DNA from: CAG-217 sp963642245 | Lineage (GTDB): Bacteria; Bacillota; Clostridia; Oscillospirales; Acutalibacteraceae | NCBI GenBank assembly: GCA_963642245.1 | Contig: CAVIFY010000001.1 | Coordinates: 51,514 to 115,513 of the forward strand | Direction: 5' to 3' | DNA: 64,000 bases | Part shown: positions 25,531 to 34,968 of the stretch, piece after piece | Layout: every line of letters begins with the position of its first letter | How positions within the stretch are numbered: the first letter of the stretch is position 1 | Program-made: the position numbers and the translations under genes | The notes under the pieces: generated by a model | The model's database searches: none | What the model saw: only the letters and a program-made list of their open reading frames with translations | What the model was told of the DNA's origin: nothing

Positions 25531-25834
25531 ATACCAGGTGATCCTGGACCGTCGGGCGGATCGGCAGGATGGGTCTTATACCTGCTACCTGTTTGATCAG
25601 GGTATTGACAAGATTTTGAAGAAAGTGGGCGAGGAATGCACCGAGATGGTCATTGCCGCCAAGAATAACGACAAGGACGAGACGGTGTATGAGATCACGG
25701 ACCTGATCTACCACACCCTTGTGATGATGGCCAACCAGGGCATTACCCCGGCAGACATTCAGGCGGAGCTGGACAAGCGCGCCGAAAAGGCCGGTAATCT
25801 GAAAAAGTTCCACCAGGTGGATAAGAATACATAA
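25511..25834 (+). CDS. hisE: Phosphoribosyl-ATP pyrophosphohydrolase
   Basis: HisE removes pyrophosphate from PR-ATP, an all-alpha MazG-like fold. It has SYTCYLFDQGIDKILKKVGEE, the metal-binding EExxE-type ECTEMVIAAKN, and DLIYHTLVMM. At 107 residues it is complete. Start lies inside hisI; the stop overlaps recJ as TAATG. Confidence 0.95.
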   Translation: MTAIEREYQVILDRRADRQDGSYTCYLFDQGIDKILKKVGEECTEMVIAAKNNDKDETVYEITDLIYHTLVMMANQGITPADIQAELDKRAEKAGNLKKFHQVDKNT

Positions 25835-27870
25835 TGCTGCATAAAAAATGGGTGATCCGGCAGGCAGACAAAGAGGCTGCCTCTGCCATTAGCGAACAAT
25901 TCAATATCGACCCGTTTTTGGCATTTTTGCTGGTGTCCCGCGGACTGACGGACGACCTGGCGGTGCAGGAATTCCTACACCCCGGCGAGGCACTGTGCGC
26001 CCCGGAGGGCTTTGCGGATATGGAGGCGGCTGCCGCCAGACTGCAACAGGCGCTGGACAGCGGCGAAAGCATATGCGTGTACGGAGATTATGACTGTGAC
26101 GGTGTGACCGCCACAGCTTTGCTATACTCTTTTTTAGAGGCTATGGGCGGCAATGTGATCTACTATATCCCGGACCGGGAGACGGAGGGCTACGGCCTGA
26201 ACAAAGCCGCCATTGATACCCTGGCTGCCAAGGGCACCAGCCTGATCGTTACTGTGGATAACGGCATTTCGTCCGTGGACGAGGCGGAGTATATCTACCG
26301 GCAGGGTATGCAGCTGGTGGTGACCGATCATCACCAGGTGGGGGAGCAGCTGCCCCGTGCGGAGGCGGTGGTGAACCCCCACAGAACGGATAATCAGCTG
26401 CCCTTTACGGACTTTTGCGGTGTGGGTGTGGCCTTTAAGCTGGCTTGCTGTTTGTATGACGGCGAACCGGCGGAGCTGCTGGAGCAGTTCGGCGACTTGG
26501 TGGCTATCGGCACGGTGGGCGACCTGGTGCCCCTGGTAGGGGAGAACCGGGCGCTGGTGCAGGCCGGTCTGCGCACGCTGCAAGAAGAGCCGCGCCCCGG
26601 CGTGTATGCCTTGTTGCAGGCTGCCGGTGCAGGGGAAGAACTCAGTGGCACCGATGTGGCCTTTAAGCTGTGCCCCCGCATTAACGCCGCCGGGCGAATG
26701 GACAGTGCCCTGCGGGCGCTGGAACTGCTGCTGGCGGAAGATGAAGAAACGGCCGCCGCCCGCGCCCGTCAGCTGTGCGACGATAACGCTCTGCGGCAGG
26801 AGCTGGAACATAAGATCATAGACGATATTACCGCCAAGCTGGCTGCGGACCCGACGCCCTTGCGCCGGCGTGTGCTGGTTGTGGCCGGGGAGGACTACCA
26901 CCCGGGGGTCATCGGCATTGTGGCGTCCCACCTGGTGGAGCACTACGGTAAGCCCACTGTGGTGCTGGATATCAAAGAGGACGGCACCGCCTGCGGTTCC
27001 GCCCGGAGCATTGAGGGCTTTGACCTGTACCGGGCCGTGGCGGCGTGCAGCGATGTGCTCACCCGCTTTGGCGGCCACCCTATGGCTGCGGGTATGGGCC
27101 TGGCAGCAGCAGATATTCCTGCCTTTGCTGCGGCCATCAACGACTACGCTGCCAAGGAATACCCCCGTATGCCGGCATTGCAGCTGCATTTGGATTGCAA
27201 GCTGTCTCCGGCGTACTTGACGCTGGATCTGGCAGAGAGTTTACAGCTGCTGGAGCCTTGCGGCACAGATAATCCGGCGGCGCTGTTCGGCCTGTTCCAC
27301 TTGCAGCTGCTGTCCGTCAGCCCTCTGGGGGCAGAGGGCAAGCACATTCGCCTGGAAGTGGAGAAAAAGGGCCGCCGCCTGCGGATCGTGCAGTTTGGGG
27401 TCAAGGCAGAGGACTTTCCCTTTGTGCCCGGCGATTTTATCGACTGCGCAGTACAAATTTCTAAAAATCCCTACAAGGGCAAGGTCTATCTTTCCGTGCG
27501 GGCGGCAGATGTGCGCCGCAGCGGTACGGACGACGACCGGTATTATAATGAGCTTTACGATTACAGAGCCTTTTTGCAAAACGGCACCCACCGGTATCCG
27601 GTGTACCCGGATCGGCAGGTGTGCGCCGCGGTGTATCGGTTCCTAAAGAGCCGGGGCGGCTGGGATCATGGCACCGAGGAATTGTATTTTGCCCTGCAAA
27701 AAGGGGCAACCTACGGACAGGTGCAAGTGGCGCTGAAAGCCCTGCACCAGGCGGGACTGATCCGCCGGGGCAAGAGCCAAATTCGCCTGGCACAGCCTGC
27801 GGGCAAGGCCGATTTGGAAGCCACGCCCATTTTGCGAAAACTGAGAGAGGGTGCAAGCCTTGGAGAATAA
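25834..27870 (+). CDS. recJ: Single-stranded-DNA-specific exonuclease RecJ
   Basis: RecJ degrades ssDNA 5' to 3' in recombination and repair. DHH-family motifs are all visible: YGDYDCDGVTATALLYS, TVDNGISSVDEAEY, VVTDHHQVGEQLP, CGVGVAFKLAC, then the DHHA1 motif GGHPMAAGMGLA and a C-terminal OB fold. The 678 residues match the bacterial norm, with an added C-terminal winged-helix-like segment (about 600-678). It is the seventh gene of the transcript that starts at hisZG. Confidence 0.94.
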   Translation: MLHKKWVIRQADKEAASAISEQFNIDPFLAFLLVSRGLTDDLAVQEFLHPGEALCAPEGFADMEAAAARLQQALDSGESICVYGDYDCDGVTATALLYSFLEAMGGNVIYYIPDRETEGYGLNKAAIDTLAAKGTSLIVTVDNGISSVDEAEYIYRQGMQLVVTDHHQVGEQLPRAEAVVNPHRTDNQLPFTDFCGVGVAFKLACCLYDGEPAELLEQFGDLVAIGTVGDLVPLVGENRALVQAGLRTLQEEPRPGVYALLQAAGAGEELSGTDVAFKLCPRINAAGRMDSALRALELLLAEDEETAAARARQLCDDNALRQELEHKIIDDITAKLAADPTPLRRRVLVVAGEDYHPGVIGIVASHLVEHYGKPTVVLDIKEDGTACGSARSIEGFDLYRAVAACSDVLTRFGGHPMAAGMGLAAADIPAFAAAINDYAAKEYPRMPALQLHLDCKLSPAYLTLDLAESLQLLEPCGTDNPAALFGLFHLQLLSVSPLGAEGKHIRLEVEKKGRRLRIVQFGVKAEDFPFVPGDFIDCAVQISKNPYKGKVYLSVRAADVRRSGTDDDRYYNELYDYRAFLQNGTHRYPVYPDRQVCAAVYRFLKSRGGWDHGTEELYFALQKGATYGQVQVALKALHQAGLIRRGKSQIRLAQPAGKADLEATPILRKLREGASLGE

Positions 27871-30118
27871 AAAACAAATACCCCCGGTGCCGGTAGCGGC
27901 AGAACTGCCCCCGGAGCAGACGGCGGACCACAAGCCCTATGACGACGGCTTTGCGCCGTTCTTTGCGGAAATTCAAAAGAAACCCCAGTATGACAGCGCC
28001 CGGATCGAAAAGGCCTATTCCCTGGCTCGTTCTGCCCACGAGGGGCAGTTCCGCCGTTCCGGGGAGCCGTATATCATGCACCCGGTGGCGGTGGCGAAAA
28101 TCCTGTTTGATCTGGGTATGGACAATGAGTGCATTATCGGCGCGCTGCTCCACGATGTGGTGGAGGACACGCCCTATGACATTGACTATATTACCCGCGA
28201 GTTCGGCCCGGAGGTGGCGCTGCTGGTTGACGGCGTGACCAAGCTGGGGCAGATCCCCCTGTCCACTCGGGAAGAGGTGCAAGCGGAGAACATTCGCAAA
28301 ATGTTTATGGCTATGAACCGGGATGTGCGGGTCATTATCATCAAGCTGGCGGACCGGTTGCACAATATGCGCACCGCCAAGTTTTGGCCCCCCTATAAGC
28401 AGCGGGAGAAGAGCCTGGAAACCCTGGAGATTTACGCCCCCATCGCGCATCGGCTGGGTATTCGTGCCATTAAAGAGGAATTAGAGGACCTGGCTATCTT
28501 TTACCTGGATCCCATCGCCTATAAAGAGATCGAGCAGAACCTGCGCTTAAAGCAGGTGGAGGGCGAGCGTTTCTTGGCGGATATCAAGGCGCAAATTCGC
28601 GCCAAGTTAGAGCCGATCATGAAGAATGTGCAGATCACCTCACGGGTAAAGTCCGTCCACGGGATCTTCCGCAAGGTGTATATCAAGGGCAAGGATTTTG
28701 AACAGATCTTTGACATTTACGCCGTGCGCATTATCGTGGACTCGATGATCGACTGCTACAACGCCCTGGGTATCGTGCACGATATGTTTACGCCCCTGCC
28801 CGGGCGGTTCAAGGACTATATCTCCACCCCTAAGCCCAATATGTACCAGTCCCTGCACACCACGGTGCTTGGCCCCGGCGGCATTCCCTTTGAAATTCAA
28901 ATTCGCACCTGGGATATGCACCGCACGGCAGAGTACGGTATCGCTGCCCACTGGAAGTATAAGCTGGGCAAAGGCGGCAAGGACTCCATTGACAATCGGC
29001 TGGAGTGGATCCACAAAATGCTGGAGACCGGCGAGGCGTCCACCAACGCAGAGGACCTGGTGCGCAACATTAAAGGCGACCTGTCCTCGGACGAGATCTT
29101 TGTTTTTACCCCCAATGGGGATATTAAGAATTTGCCCAGCGGCGCCACGGTGATCGACTTTGCCTACGCCATTCACTCGGCGGTGGGCAACCGTATGACC
29201 GGCGCCAAGGTCAACGGCAAGATCGTGCCCATCACTTATAAGCTGAAAACCGGCGAGATCTGCGAGGTGCTCACCAGCAATCAGCCGGGCAAAGGCCCGT
29301 CCAGAGACTGGCTGAAAGTGGTGACCACCGGCGAGGCCCGGTCTAAGATCCGTTCCTGGTTCAAGAAAGAGCGGCGGGACGAGAACATCGTCCAGGGCAA
29401 GGCCGAGGTGGACCGGGAGCTGCGGCGGAACTTTATCCGCCTGGACGGCGAGCAGTACGACGCCTTTTTGCAGCGGATCGCCGAGCGGCAGCACTGCGCC
29501 TCCGTAGAGGATTTTTACGCCACGGTGGGCTACGGCGGGCTGGTCATCAGCCGTATGATGCCCGGTATCAAGGACGAATATAACCGCAACTGGCGCCAGG
29601 CAGAGGAGCCCACCCAGCAGGCGAAAGCCCCGGAGCGCCCCCGCAGATCCGGCGGCAGCAGCGGCGGTGTGATCGTGGAGGGCATTGACAACTGCCTGAT
29701 CAATATGGCCCGTTGTTGTACCCCGGTGCCCGGTGAGGAGATCATCGGCTTTATCACCCGGGGGCACGGCCTGACCATTCATCGGCGGGACTGTGTGAAT
29801 GTGCCCCGGGACCTGGCAGAGTGCCCGGAGCCGGAGCGCTGGGTCAAGGCCCGGTGGGACGAGTCCGTGCAGGTGGAGACCATGTCCACCCTGGAGGTCT
29901 ATGCCATTGACCGTGACGGACTGGTGCTGGATATTGCCAACGCCATGTCCAAGGCCCATGTGAAGATCCAGTCCATTAACGCCAGACCTATTAACGAGGG
30001 CAACTGCCTGACCACCCTGACCCTGTCGGTGAACAGCCGGGAGCACCTGGAAAATGTGGTCAAAATTCTAAAGAAGATACCCAGTGTGTATCATATTGAG
30101 CGAGGTGTAGGACGATGA
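27860..30118 (+). CDS. relA: Bifunctional (p)ppGpp synthetase/hydrolase
   Basis: This RelA/SpoT homologue makes and degrades the stringent alarmone. The HD hydrolase domain is intact (HPVAVAKIL ... ALLHDVVEDT near residue 97), as is the synthetase (KPNMYQSLHTTVLGP near 329). TGS (about 410-475), a zinc-finger CCTPVPGEEIIGF and a C-terminal ACT domain (about 673-750) follow, so it can sense ribosomes. I favour TTG 27860 because AGAGAGGG ends 8 bases before it; GTG 27851 would place that site against the start codon. It overlaps the recJ end. Confidence 0.95.
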   Translation: MENKKQIPPVPVAAELPPEQTADHKPYDDGFAPFFAEIQKKPQYDSARIEKAYSLARSAHEGQFRRSGEPYIMHPVAVAKILFDLGMDNECIIGALLHDVVEDTPYDIDYITREFGPEVALLVDGVTKLGQIPLSTREEVQAENIRKMFMAMNRDVRVIIIKLADRLHNMRTAKFWPPYKQREKSLETLEIYAPIAHRLGIRAIKEELEDLAIFYLDPIAYKEIEQNLRLKQVEGERFLADIKAQIRAKLEPIMKNVQITSRVKSVHGIFRKVYIKGKDFEQIFDIYAVRIIVDSMIDCYNALGIVHDMFTPLPGRFKDYISTPKPNMYQSLHTTVLGPGGIPFEIQIRTWDMHRTAEYGIAAHWKYKLGKGGKDSIDNRLEWIHKMLETGEASTNAEDLVRNIKGDLSSDEIFVFTPNGDIKNLPSGATVIDFAYAIHSAVGNRMTGAKVNGKIVPITYKLKTGEICEVLTSNQPGKGPSRDWLKVVTTGEARSKIRSWFKKERRDENIVQGKAEVDRELRRNFIRLDGEQYDAFLQRIAERQHCASVEDFYATVGYGGLVISRMMPGIKDEYNRNWRQAEEPTQQAKAPERPRRSGGSSGGVIVEGIDNCLINMARCCTPVPGEEIIGFITRGHGLTIHRRDCVNVPRDLAECPEPERWVKARWDESVQVETMSTLEVYAIDRDGLVLDIANAMSKAHVKIQSINARPINEGNCLTTLTLSVNSREHLENVVKILKKIPSVYHIERGVGR

Positions 30119-30567
30119 TCACCGTATTACAGCGGGTGCAGCACGCCAAGGTGGAAGTGGACGGCAAGACCGTTGGCGCCACCGAACAGGGGCTGCTGAT
30201 CCTTTTGGGCGTGGCCCAGGGCGATACCCGGGCAGAGGCCGACAAGCTGGTGAAGAAAATTGCCAACCTGCGGATATTTGAAGATGAAAACGGCAAGATG
30301 AACCTGTCGCTCTTAGACATTGGCGGCGGGGCGCTGGTGGTGAGCCAGTTTACCCTGTGTGCGGACTGCACCCACGGGCGGCGCCCCAGCTTTACCCATT
30401 CCGCACCCCCTGGGGAGGCCAATGAGCTGTACGAATACTTTACCCGGGCGCTGGGGGAGCAGGGCGTGGCGCATATTGAAAACGGCGTGTTTGGCGCCGA
30501 TATGGCGGTCACGCTCCTAAATGACGGCCCGGTGACCATTATTCTTGACTCAAAGGACTTGAAGTAA
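30115..30567 (+). CDS. dtd: D-aminoacyl-tRNA deacylase
   Basis: Dtd hydrolyses D-amino acids and glycine mischarged onto tRNA. Diagnostic SQFTL and GRRPSF motifs are present, as is the NDGPVT Gly-cisPro-type chiral-proofreading segment. Full length at 150 residues. It follows relA with a 4-bp overlap, the same adjacency seen in Bacillus. Confidence 0.95.
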   Translation: MITVLQRVQHAKVEVDGKTVGATEQGLLILLGVAQGDTRAEADKLVKKIANLRIFEDENGKMNLSLLDIGGGALVVSQFTLCADCTHGRRPSFTHSAPPGEANELYEYFTRALGEQGVAHIENGVFGADMAVTLLNDGPVTIILDSKDLK

Positions 30568-31184
30568 TGCAGATCAAATCAGCCACCTTTGGCCAGTTGC
30601 AGAACAACTGCTACCTGGTCACGGACGAGACCAGCGGCCGCAGCGCCCTGGTGGATTGCACGGAATACAGCGACAAGATGAAGGACTTTATCGGCGACGC
30701 CCGGCTGGATTATATCCTGCTGACCCACGGCCATTTTGACCATATCGGCGGCGTGGCGGCGGTAAAGGCTGCCACCGGCGCCAAGGTGGTTATCAGCGCC
30801 GAGGACGCCCCTATGCTCACTTCCTCTCGCAAGTCGCTGGCGGCCTTTTCGTTCCTCTCCCAGGCGCCGGCGCAGGCAGATATTTTGGTGCAGGACGGCG
30901 ATACCGTCACCCTGGGCAATACGGTCTTTACCGTGCTGGCCACCCCAGGTCATACCCCCGGCGGTGTGTGCTACATTGCAGAGGACTGTATTTTTAGCGG
31001 CGACACGCTGTTTTTCTGCTCCTGCGGGCGCACGGACTTTCCCGGCGGCAGCAGCAAAGAAATGATGGAGAGCCTGCAAAAACTGGCGGCCCTGCCCGGG
31101 GACTATACTGTCTATCCCGGCCACGACCGCTTTTCCACCCTGAATTTTGAACGGCAACATAACCCGTATATGAAGAAATTATGA
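30567..31184 (+). CDS. MBL-fold hydrolase (glyoxalase II-like)
   Basis: A 205-residue metallo-beta-lactamase-fold protein with LTHGHFDHIGG, LATPGHTPGGVCY, FSGDTLFF and VYPGHDRFST, the full set of binuclear metal ligands. The family is usually called hydroxyacylglutathione hydrolase-like, but Clostridia lack glutathione, so the thioester substrate is probably another one. Its place between dtd and hemZ is widely conserved in Clostridia as I recall. Overlaps on both sides indicate co-translation. Confidence 0.9.
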   Translation: MQIKSATFGQLQNNCYLVTDETSGRSALVDCTEYSDKMKDFIGDARLDYILLTHGHFDHIGGVAAVKAATGAKVVISAEDAPMLTSSRKSLAAFSFLSQAPAQADILVQDGDTVTLGNTVFTVLATPGHTPGGVCYIAEDCIFSGDTLFFCSCGRTDFPGGSSKEMMESLQKLAALPGDYTVYPGHDRFSTLNFERQHNPYMKKL

Positions 31185-32620
31185 TTTTACGCGTCATTGA
31201 CCACCCTTATGAATTTGATATGAAGAACCTGTGCATCACCTTCTTCCCCCACGAGAAGATCCGTTTGGAGGGGAAGGAGGACCCGGTGGTGGTCACCACC
31301 CGCCGGGAGTCGGACGGGTCCTTTTTTGTGTCTGCCAAGGTGTACGATGTGTACCGGGAGGCAACGGCCAAGCCGGGATCGGCAGACGAGGAGCACCTGG
31401 TGCTGTCCGTTACCCTTTACCGGCTGCTTAGCGGCATTTTAGGCTTTGCGCCCCCTTGGGGCGTGCTGTACGGCGTGCGCCCGGCCAAACTGATGCACCG
31501 TCTGTGCGCCCAAATGGGGGACAGCGCAGCGGTGGAGCACTTCCGGACCGCCTTTTTGACCCAAAAGAGCAAGGCGGAGCTGGCCCATGAGGTGATGCTC
31601 CACGAGAACCGCTCCATTGCCCGCTCTGGGCCAAAGTCGTTCTCTCTCTATGTGTCCATTCCCTTTTGCCCCACCCGGTGCGCCTACTGCTCCTTTGTGT
31701 CCCATTCTATTGAAAAGACCCACAAGCTGATGACCCCTTATGTGGACCTGCTGTTGCGGGAGTTGGAGGAGACGGCCAAGTACGCCAAGGAACTGGGGTT
31801 GGAGTTGGCCACCGTGTATTTCGGCGGCGGCACGCCCACCACATTGTCCGCCCAGGACCTGGGGCGCATTTTTGATACCATTGAACAGAATTTTGACCTT
31901 TCGCACCTGATGGAGTACACGGTGGAGGCCGGACGGCCGGACACGGTGACCCGGGAGCGGCTGGAGGTCATTAAAGCCGCCGGGGTGCAGCGGATCAGCA
32001 TTAACCCTCAGAGTTTTAACGACAAGGTGCTGGAGGCCATCGGCCGCCGTCATACGGCCCGGCAAACGCTGGACGCCTTTGCGCTGGCCCGGGACTGCGG
32101 CTTTGACCATATCAATATGGACTTTATCGCCGGACTGCCGGAGGACGATCTGCCGTCTTTTCAGCACAGTATTCAGACGGCGCTGGACTTGCAGGCAGAG
32201 TCCATCACCGTGCACACCCTGGCGCTGAAAACCTCTGCCTATATGGTCACAAAAGAGCAGACCTTTGATTTGAAAGATCGGCTCACCGTGTCCAATATGG
32301 TGGACTACGCCGGGCAGACCCTCCACGGCGCCGGGTACTATCCCTACTATATGTACCGGCAGAGCAAGTCCCTGGGCAATCTGGAGAATGTGGGCTGGTG
32401 CAAACCGGGCTACGACTGTCTCTATAATGTGTATATGATGGACGAGACCCACACGGTGCTGGCAGTGGGCGCCGGCGCGGTGACCAAGCTGCGGGGCCAA
32501 AACAGCGGTATGATCGAGCGGATCTACAATTACAAATACCCCTATGAGTACATTCGGGATTTTGACACCCTGTTGGAGCGCAAAAAGCGCATACCCGGCT
32601 TTTACGCGGAATATGATTAA
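31181..32620 (+). CDS. hemZ: Coproporphyrinogen dehydrogenase HemZ (radical SAM)
   Basis: HemZ is a HemN-like radical SAM protein of Firmicutes. The cluster motif CPTRCAYC is near residue 163 and is followed by the HemN-family YFGGGTPTTLSAQDL and NMDFIAGLPEDDLPSF. The roughly 160-residue N-terminal extension ending in LYGVRPAKLMHR separates HemZ from HemN and HemW. Whether it acts in haem synthesis here is unclear, as no other haem genes are visible in the window. It ends the long his-recJ-relA transcript. Confidence 0.93.
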   Translation: MILRVIDHPYEFDMKNLCITFFPHEKIRLEGKEDPVVVTTRRESDGSFFVSAKVYDVYREATAKPGSADEEHLVLSVTLYRLLSGILGFAPPWGVLYGVRPAKLMHRLCAQMGDSAAVEHFRTAFLTQKSKAELAHEVMLHENRSIARSGPKSFSLYVSIPFCPTRCAYCSFVSHSIEKTHKLMTPYVDLLLRELEETAKYAKELGLELATVYFGGGTPTTLSAQDLGRIFDTIEQNFDLSHLMEYTVEAGRPDTVTRERLEVIKAAGVQRISINPQSFNDKVLEAIGRRHTARQTLDAFALARDCGFDHINMDFIAGLPEDDLPSFQHSIQTALDLQAESITVHTLALKTSAYMVTKEQTFDLKDRLTVSNMVDYAGQTLHGAGYYPYYMYRQSKSLGNLENVGWCKPGYDCLYNVYMMDETHTVLAVGAGAVTKLRGQNSGMIERIYNYKYPYEYIRDFDTLLERKKRIPGFYAEYD

Positions 32621-32689
32621 ACAGACGGTTGAAATAGACATTTTCGGCGGATTGTATAGCGTAATTCCGCAAAAAGTTTGCAAATTGTA

Positions 32690-32718
32690 TTGCAATTCTT
32701 TACCCTCTGTAATATAAT
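32690..32718 (+). promoter_or_regulatory. Consensus promoter of the coiled-coil gene
   Basis: TTGCAA (32690-32695), 17-base spacer and a perfect TATAAT (32713-32718). Confidence 0.8.
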
Positions 32719-32737
32719 AACAACACGGAGGGATATT

Positions 32738-33130
32738 ATGGCTAAGAAATTCGGCGATCTTTTTGGCAATATGGACGATGTGTTCTCCGGTGCCAAAATT
32801 TCTAATTTTGATTTAGACGATGTGCTGAGTCGTACCCGTACCTTTACGGAGGAAGTCAGCAAAAAAAGTGCGGAGGCTCTGGAGCTGTCCCGCAAAAAAG
32901 TGGAGTGCCTGGATATAAAGGCCAAGTTGGGCAAGGCGTATGAGAAGTACGGCCGACTGGCGTATGACGCGGTGCAGCAACCCCAGTTGCAGCAGGCGGA
33001 GGCGCTGGAGAGCTGCGGGGCGGAGATCACCGCGCTGCGCGCTAAGCTGGACCAGCTGACGGCGGAAGTTGAGGCCGCCAAGAACCCGACGGTCACCACT
33101 GTCAGCGATGATGATGTGACCATATCCTGA
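32738..33130 (+). CDS. Hypothetical coiled-coil protein
   Basis: I do not recognise this 130-residue protein. It starts at ATG 32738 behind GGAGGG. The N-terminus (KKFGDLFGNMDDVFSGAKIS) is short and mixed. Residues about 30-115 look helical and heptad-like, rich in Ala, Glu, Lys and Leu (SKKSAEALELSRKKVECLDI ... LRAKLDQLTAEVEAAK), and the tail is acidic. There are no membrane segments. It stands alone between its own consensus promoter and a terminator, which suggests a well-expressed small structural or scaffold protein; that is inference. Confidence 0.8.
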   Translation: MAKKFGDLFGNMDDVFSGAKISNFDLDDVLSRTRTFTEEVSKKSAEALELSRKKVECLDIKAKLGKAYEKYGRLAYDAVQQPQLQQAEALESCGAEITALRAKLDQLTAEVEAAKNPTVTTVSDDDVTIS

Positions 33131-33156
33131 CCCCACGCAAATACAGGAAGAAGAAA

Positions 33157-33197
33157 GCAGTGTATAGACCTTCTGGTCTGTGCGCTGCTCTTTTTTT
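33157..33197 (+). terminator. Terminator just upstream of the SpoVB/YabM-like gene
   Basis: A 14-bp stem (GCAGTGTATAGACC with GGTCTGTGCGCTGC, three G-U pairs), TTCT loop and seven T. The next start codon is only about 16 bases past the T-run. Confidence 0.8.
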
Positions 33198-33213
33198 CAC
33201 ACAGGGTGATGGA

Positions 33214-34887
33214 ATGGAGCAGACAACCAAACAAAAGTACCTGTCCGCCGCGGCGCTGCTGCTGGTGGCTACCGCTGCTGTTAAGGTGATCGGTGCAGTT
33301 TATAAAATTCCGCTGACCGGCTTTATCGGCGCCACCGGGCGAGGGTATTTCTCCACGGCTTATACGCTGTTTATGCCGGTACACGCCATCACCCTGGGCG
33401 CCTTTCCCATAGCCCTTTCCGGCCTGGTGAGCAAGTACCGTGCCACCGGCGACAGTGCTCGGGTGGCCGCCTTGCAGCGCAGTGCTCGGGGGCTGTTCTT
33501 TTGGGTAGGGCTTGCCGGTACGGCGCTGATGGTGCTGCTGGCCGGGCCTTATACCCGGCTGGTGGCCGGTGCGCCAAAGGCGATTTATACGGTGCTGATC
33601 CTGGCGCCTACGGCGTTTTTCTCCGCGATGGCGGCAGCCCGCCGCGCCTTTGCGGAGGGGCACCTGAATATGGTGCCTACTTCCGTTTGCCAGGTGCTGG
33701 AAGCGCTGTTTAAGATGGTGTTCGGCCTGCTGTTTGCCAAGCTGTCCATGGGGCGGCTGTACCAAACCTACCTGGATACCGGCCTGGTGCTGGGCAATCG
33801 GGCAGAGAGCGAGACGGCGGCCCTGTCCATGATGTACCCGGTAACGGCAGCCTGCGCCATGCTGGGGGTGACCCTGGGTGCGCTGGTGGCCTGGGTGTAT
33901 GCGGCGCTGTACGATCGGCTCCATTATCCCCGCCGTCTGCCGCGGCAGCAGCTGCCCTGCGGCGTGACCCGGGAGCTGGTGCAGTTCTCCCTGCCGCTGG
34001 TAGGGGCAACGGTGATCCAGAGTCTGTCCGGCTTTGCAGATACAGCCAGTGTGCAGATGTGCCTGGGGCTGTGCGGTACGGAGCAGTTGCAGCAGATCTT
34101 TGCAGTGCCGTTGTCGCTGACCAAGGTAGCGGAAAAGGATGTGGTCACTTATGTGTACGGCCTGTATTCCGCTGTGCAGGATTTTGCCCACCTGGTGCCG
34201 TCCATGACCATGGCGCTGGGGGTGGCGGCGGTGCCGGCGCTGTCCGGCGCTTATCAGGACCAGTCCGCCCGGTTTGGCAGTCTGTATGCGGGTATTTTGA
34301 AATATACGGTGATCTTAGGCGCCGCCGGCAGTGGGGGACTGGCGTTGTTCTCTTATGAGGTGCTGTCTGTGTTTTACGGCACCTCCTCCCCGGACCTGGT
34401 GCTGGGGTGCCACCAACTGCTGTTTTGGTTTGCCTTTACCGCACTGCCGGCAGCCCTTTCCTCCACCTGCGTGTTTGCCTTGCAGGCGCTGGGGTATGCC
34501 AAACGGCTGCTGCTGCCCTTTACCCTGGCGGCGGTGCTGCGGGTGGGGCTGAACTTCCTTTTGATCCCCAACGGCCGGTTCCATCTTTACGGTTCTGCCA
34601 TTGCCACCGGCGTATCGTTTTTGTTCCTTTCCGTCTACTGTTTGGTGCTGATGCGCCGGATCACCAAGGCCAAATTCTCCTGGATCCAGGTGTTCGTAAA
34701 GCCGGTGCTGGCGGTGCTTTTTAGCTGTCTGACGGTGAAAGGGGTGGCCGGTGTGTTCTTTACCCAGCTGCAAAATACCTGGAATTTTGTCTTATCCGCG
34801 GTTTTATTTTCGGCAGTTCTAACAATTTTGCTGCTGTTCTTTGGTACACTTTCCACAAAAGATCTGCATTTTGCCCGAGAAAGGTAA
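33214..34887 (+). CDS. MATE/MOP-superfamily polysaccharide transporter, SpoVB/YabM-like
   Basis: The 557-residue protein has about 14 hydrophobic segments, matching the flippase family of SpoVB and MurJ. It shows the family's N-terminal IGAVYKIPLTGFIGATGRGYFSTAY and a mid-protein SLSGFADTASVQ. Its place ahead of mazG, rqcP, yabP, yabQ and divIC equals B. subtilis yabM, so YabM is the best equivalent; lipid-linked precursor flipping in spore or wall synthesis is likely. Start ATG 33214 is preceded only by GGGTGAT-type pairing. There is no clear promoter between the terminator and the start. Confidence 0.87.
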   Translation: MEQTTKQKYLSAAALLLVATAAVKVIGAVYKIPLTGFIGATGRGYFSTAYTLFMPVHAITLGAFPIALSGLVSKYRATGDSARVAALQRSARGLFFWVGLAGTALMVLLAGPYTRLVAGAPKAIYTVLILAPTAFFSAMAAARRAFAEGHLNMVPTSVCQVLEALFKMVFGLLFAKLSMGRLYQTYLDTGLVLGNRAESETAALSMMYPVTAACAMLGVTLGALVAWVYAALYDRLHYPRRLPRQQLPCGVTRELVQFSLPLVGATVIQSLSGFADTASVQMCLGLCGTEQLQQIFAVPLSLTKVAEKDVVTYVYGLYSAVQDFAHLVPSMTMALGVAAVPALSGAYQDQSARFGSLYAGILKYTVILGAAGSGGLALFSYEVLSVFYGTSSPDLVLGCHQLLFWFAFTALPAALSSTCVFALQALGYAKRLLLPFTLAAVLRVGLNFLLIPNGRFHLYGSAIATGVSFLFLSVYCLVLMRRITKAKFSWIQVFVKPVLAVLFSCLTVKGVAGVFFTQLQNTWNFVLSAVLFSAVLTILLLFFGTLSTKDLHFARER

Positions 34888-34905
34888 AAAAAACCGCTTG
34901 GCTAC

Positions 34906-34934
34906 TTGAAATTTGGCGTTATATCATATATAAT
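34906..34934 (+). promoter_or_regulatory. Promoter for mazG-hup
   Basis: TTGAAA (34906-34911), 17-base spacer and perfect TATAAT (34929-34934), between the transporter gene and mazG. Confidence 0.75.
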
Positions 34935-34968
34935 TTCTTGGAACGAGTTGATCAAAAGAGGCGTCGGT

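Noticed and set aside
28640..30046. Possible second reading of the relA region on the minus strand
   Set aside because: It is a shadow of the RelA/SpoT coding frame, which has full HD, synthetase, TGS and ACT motifs.
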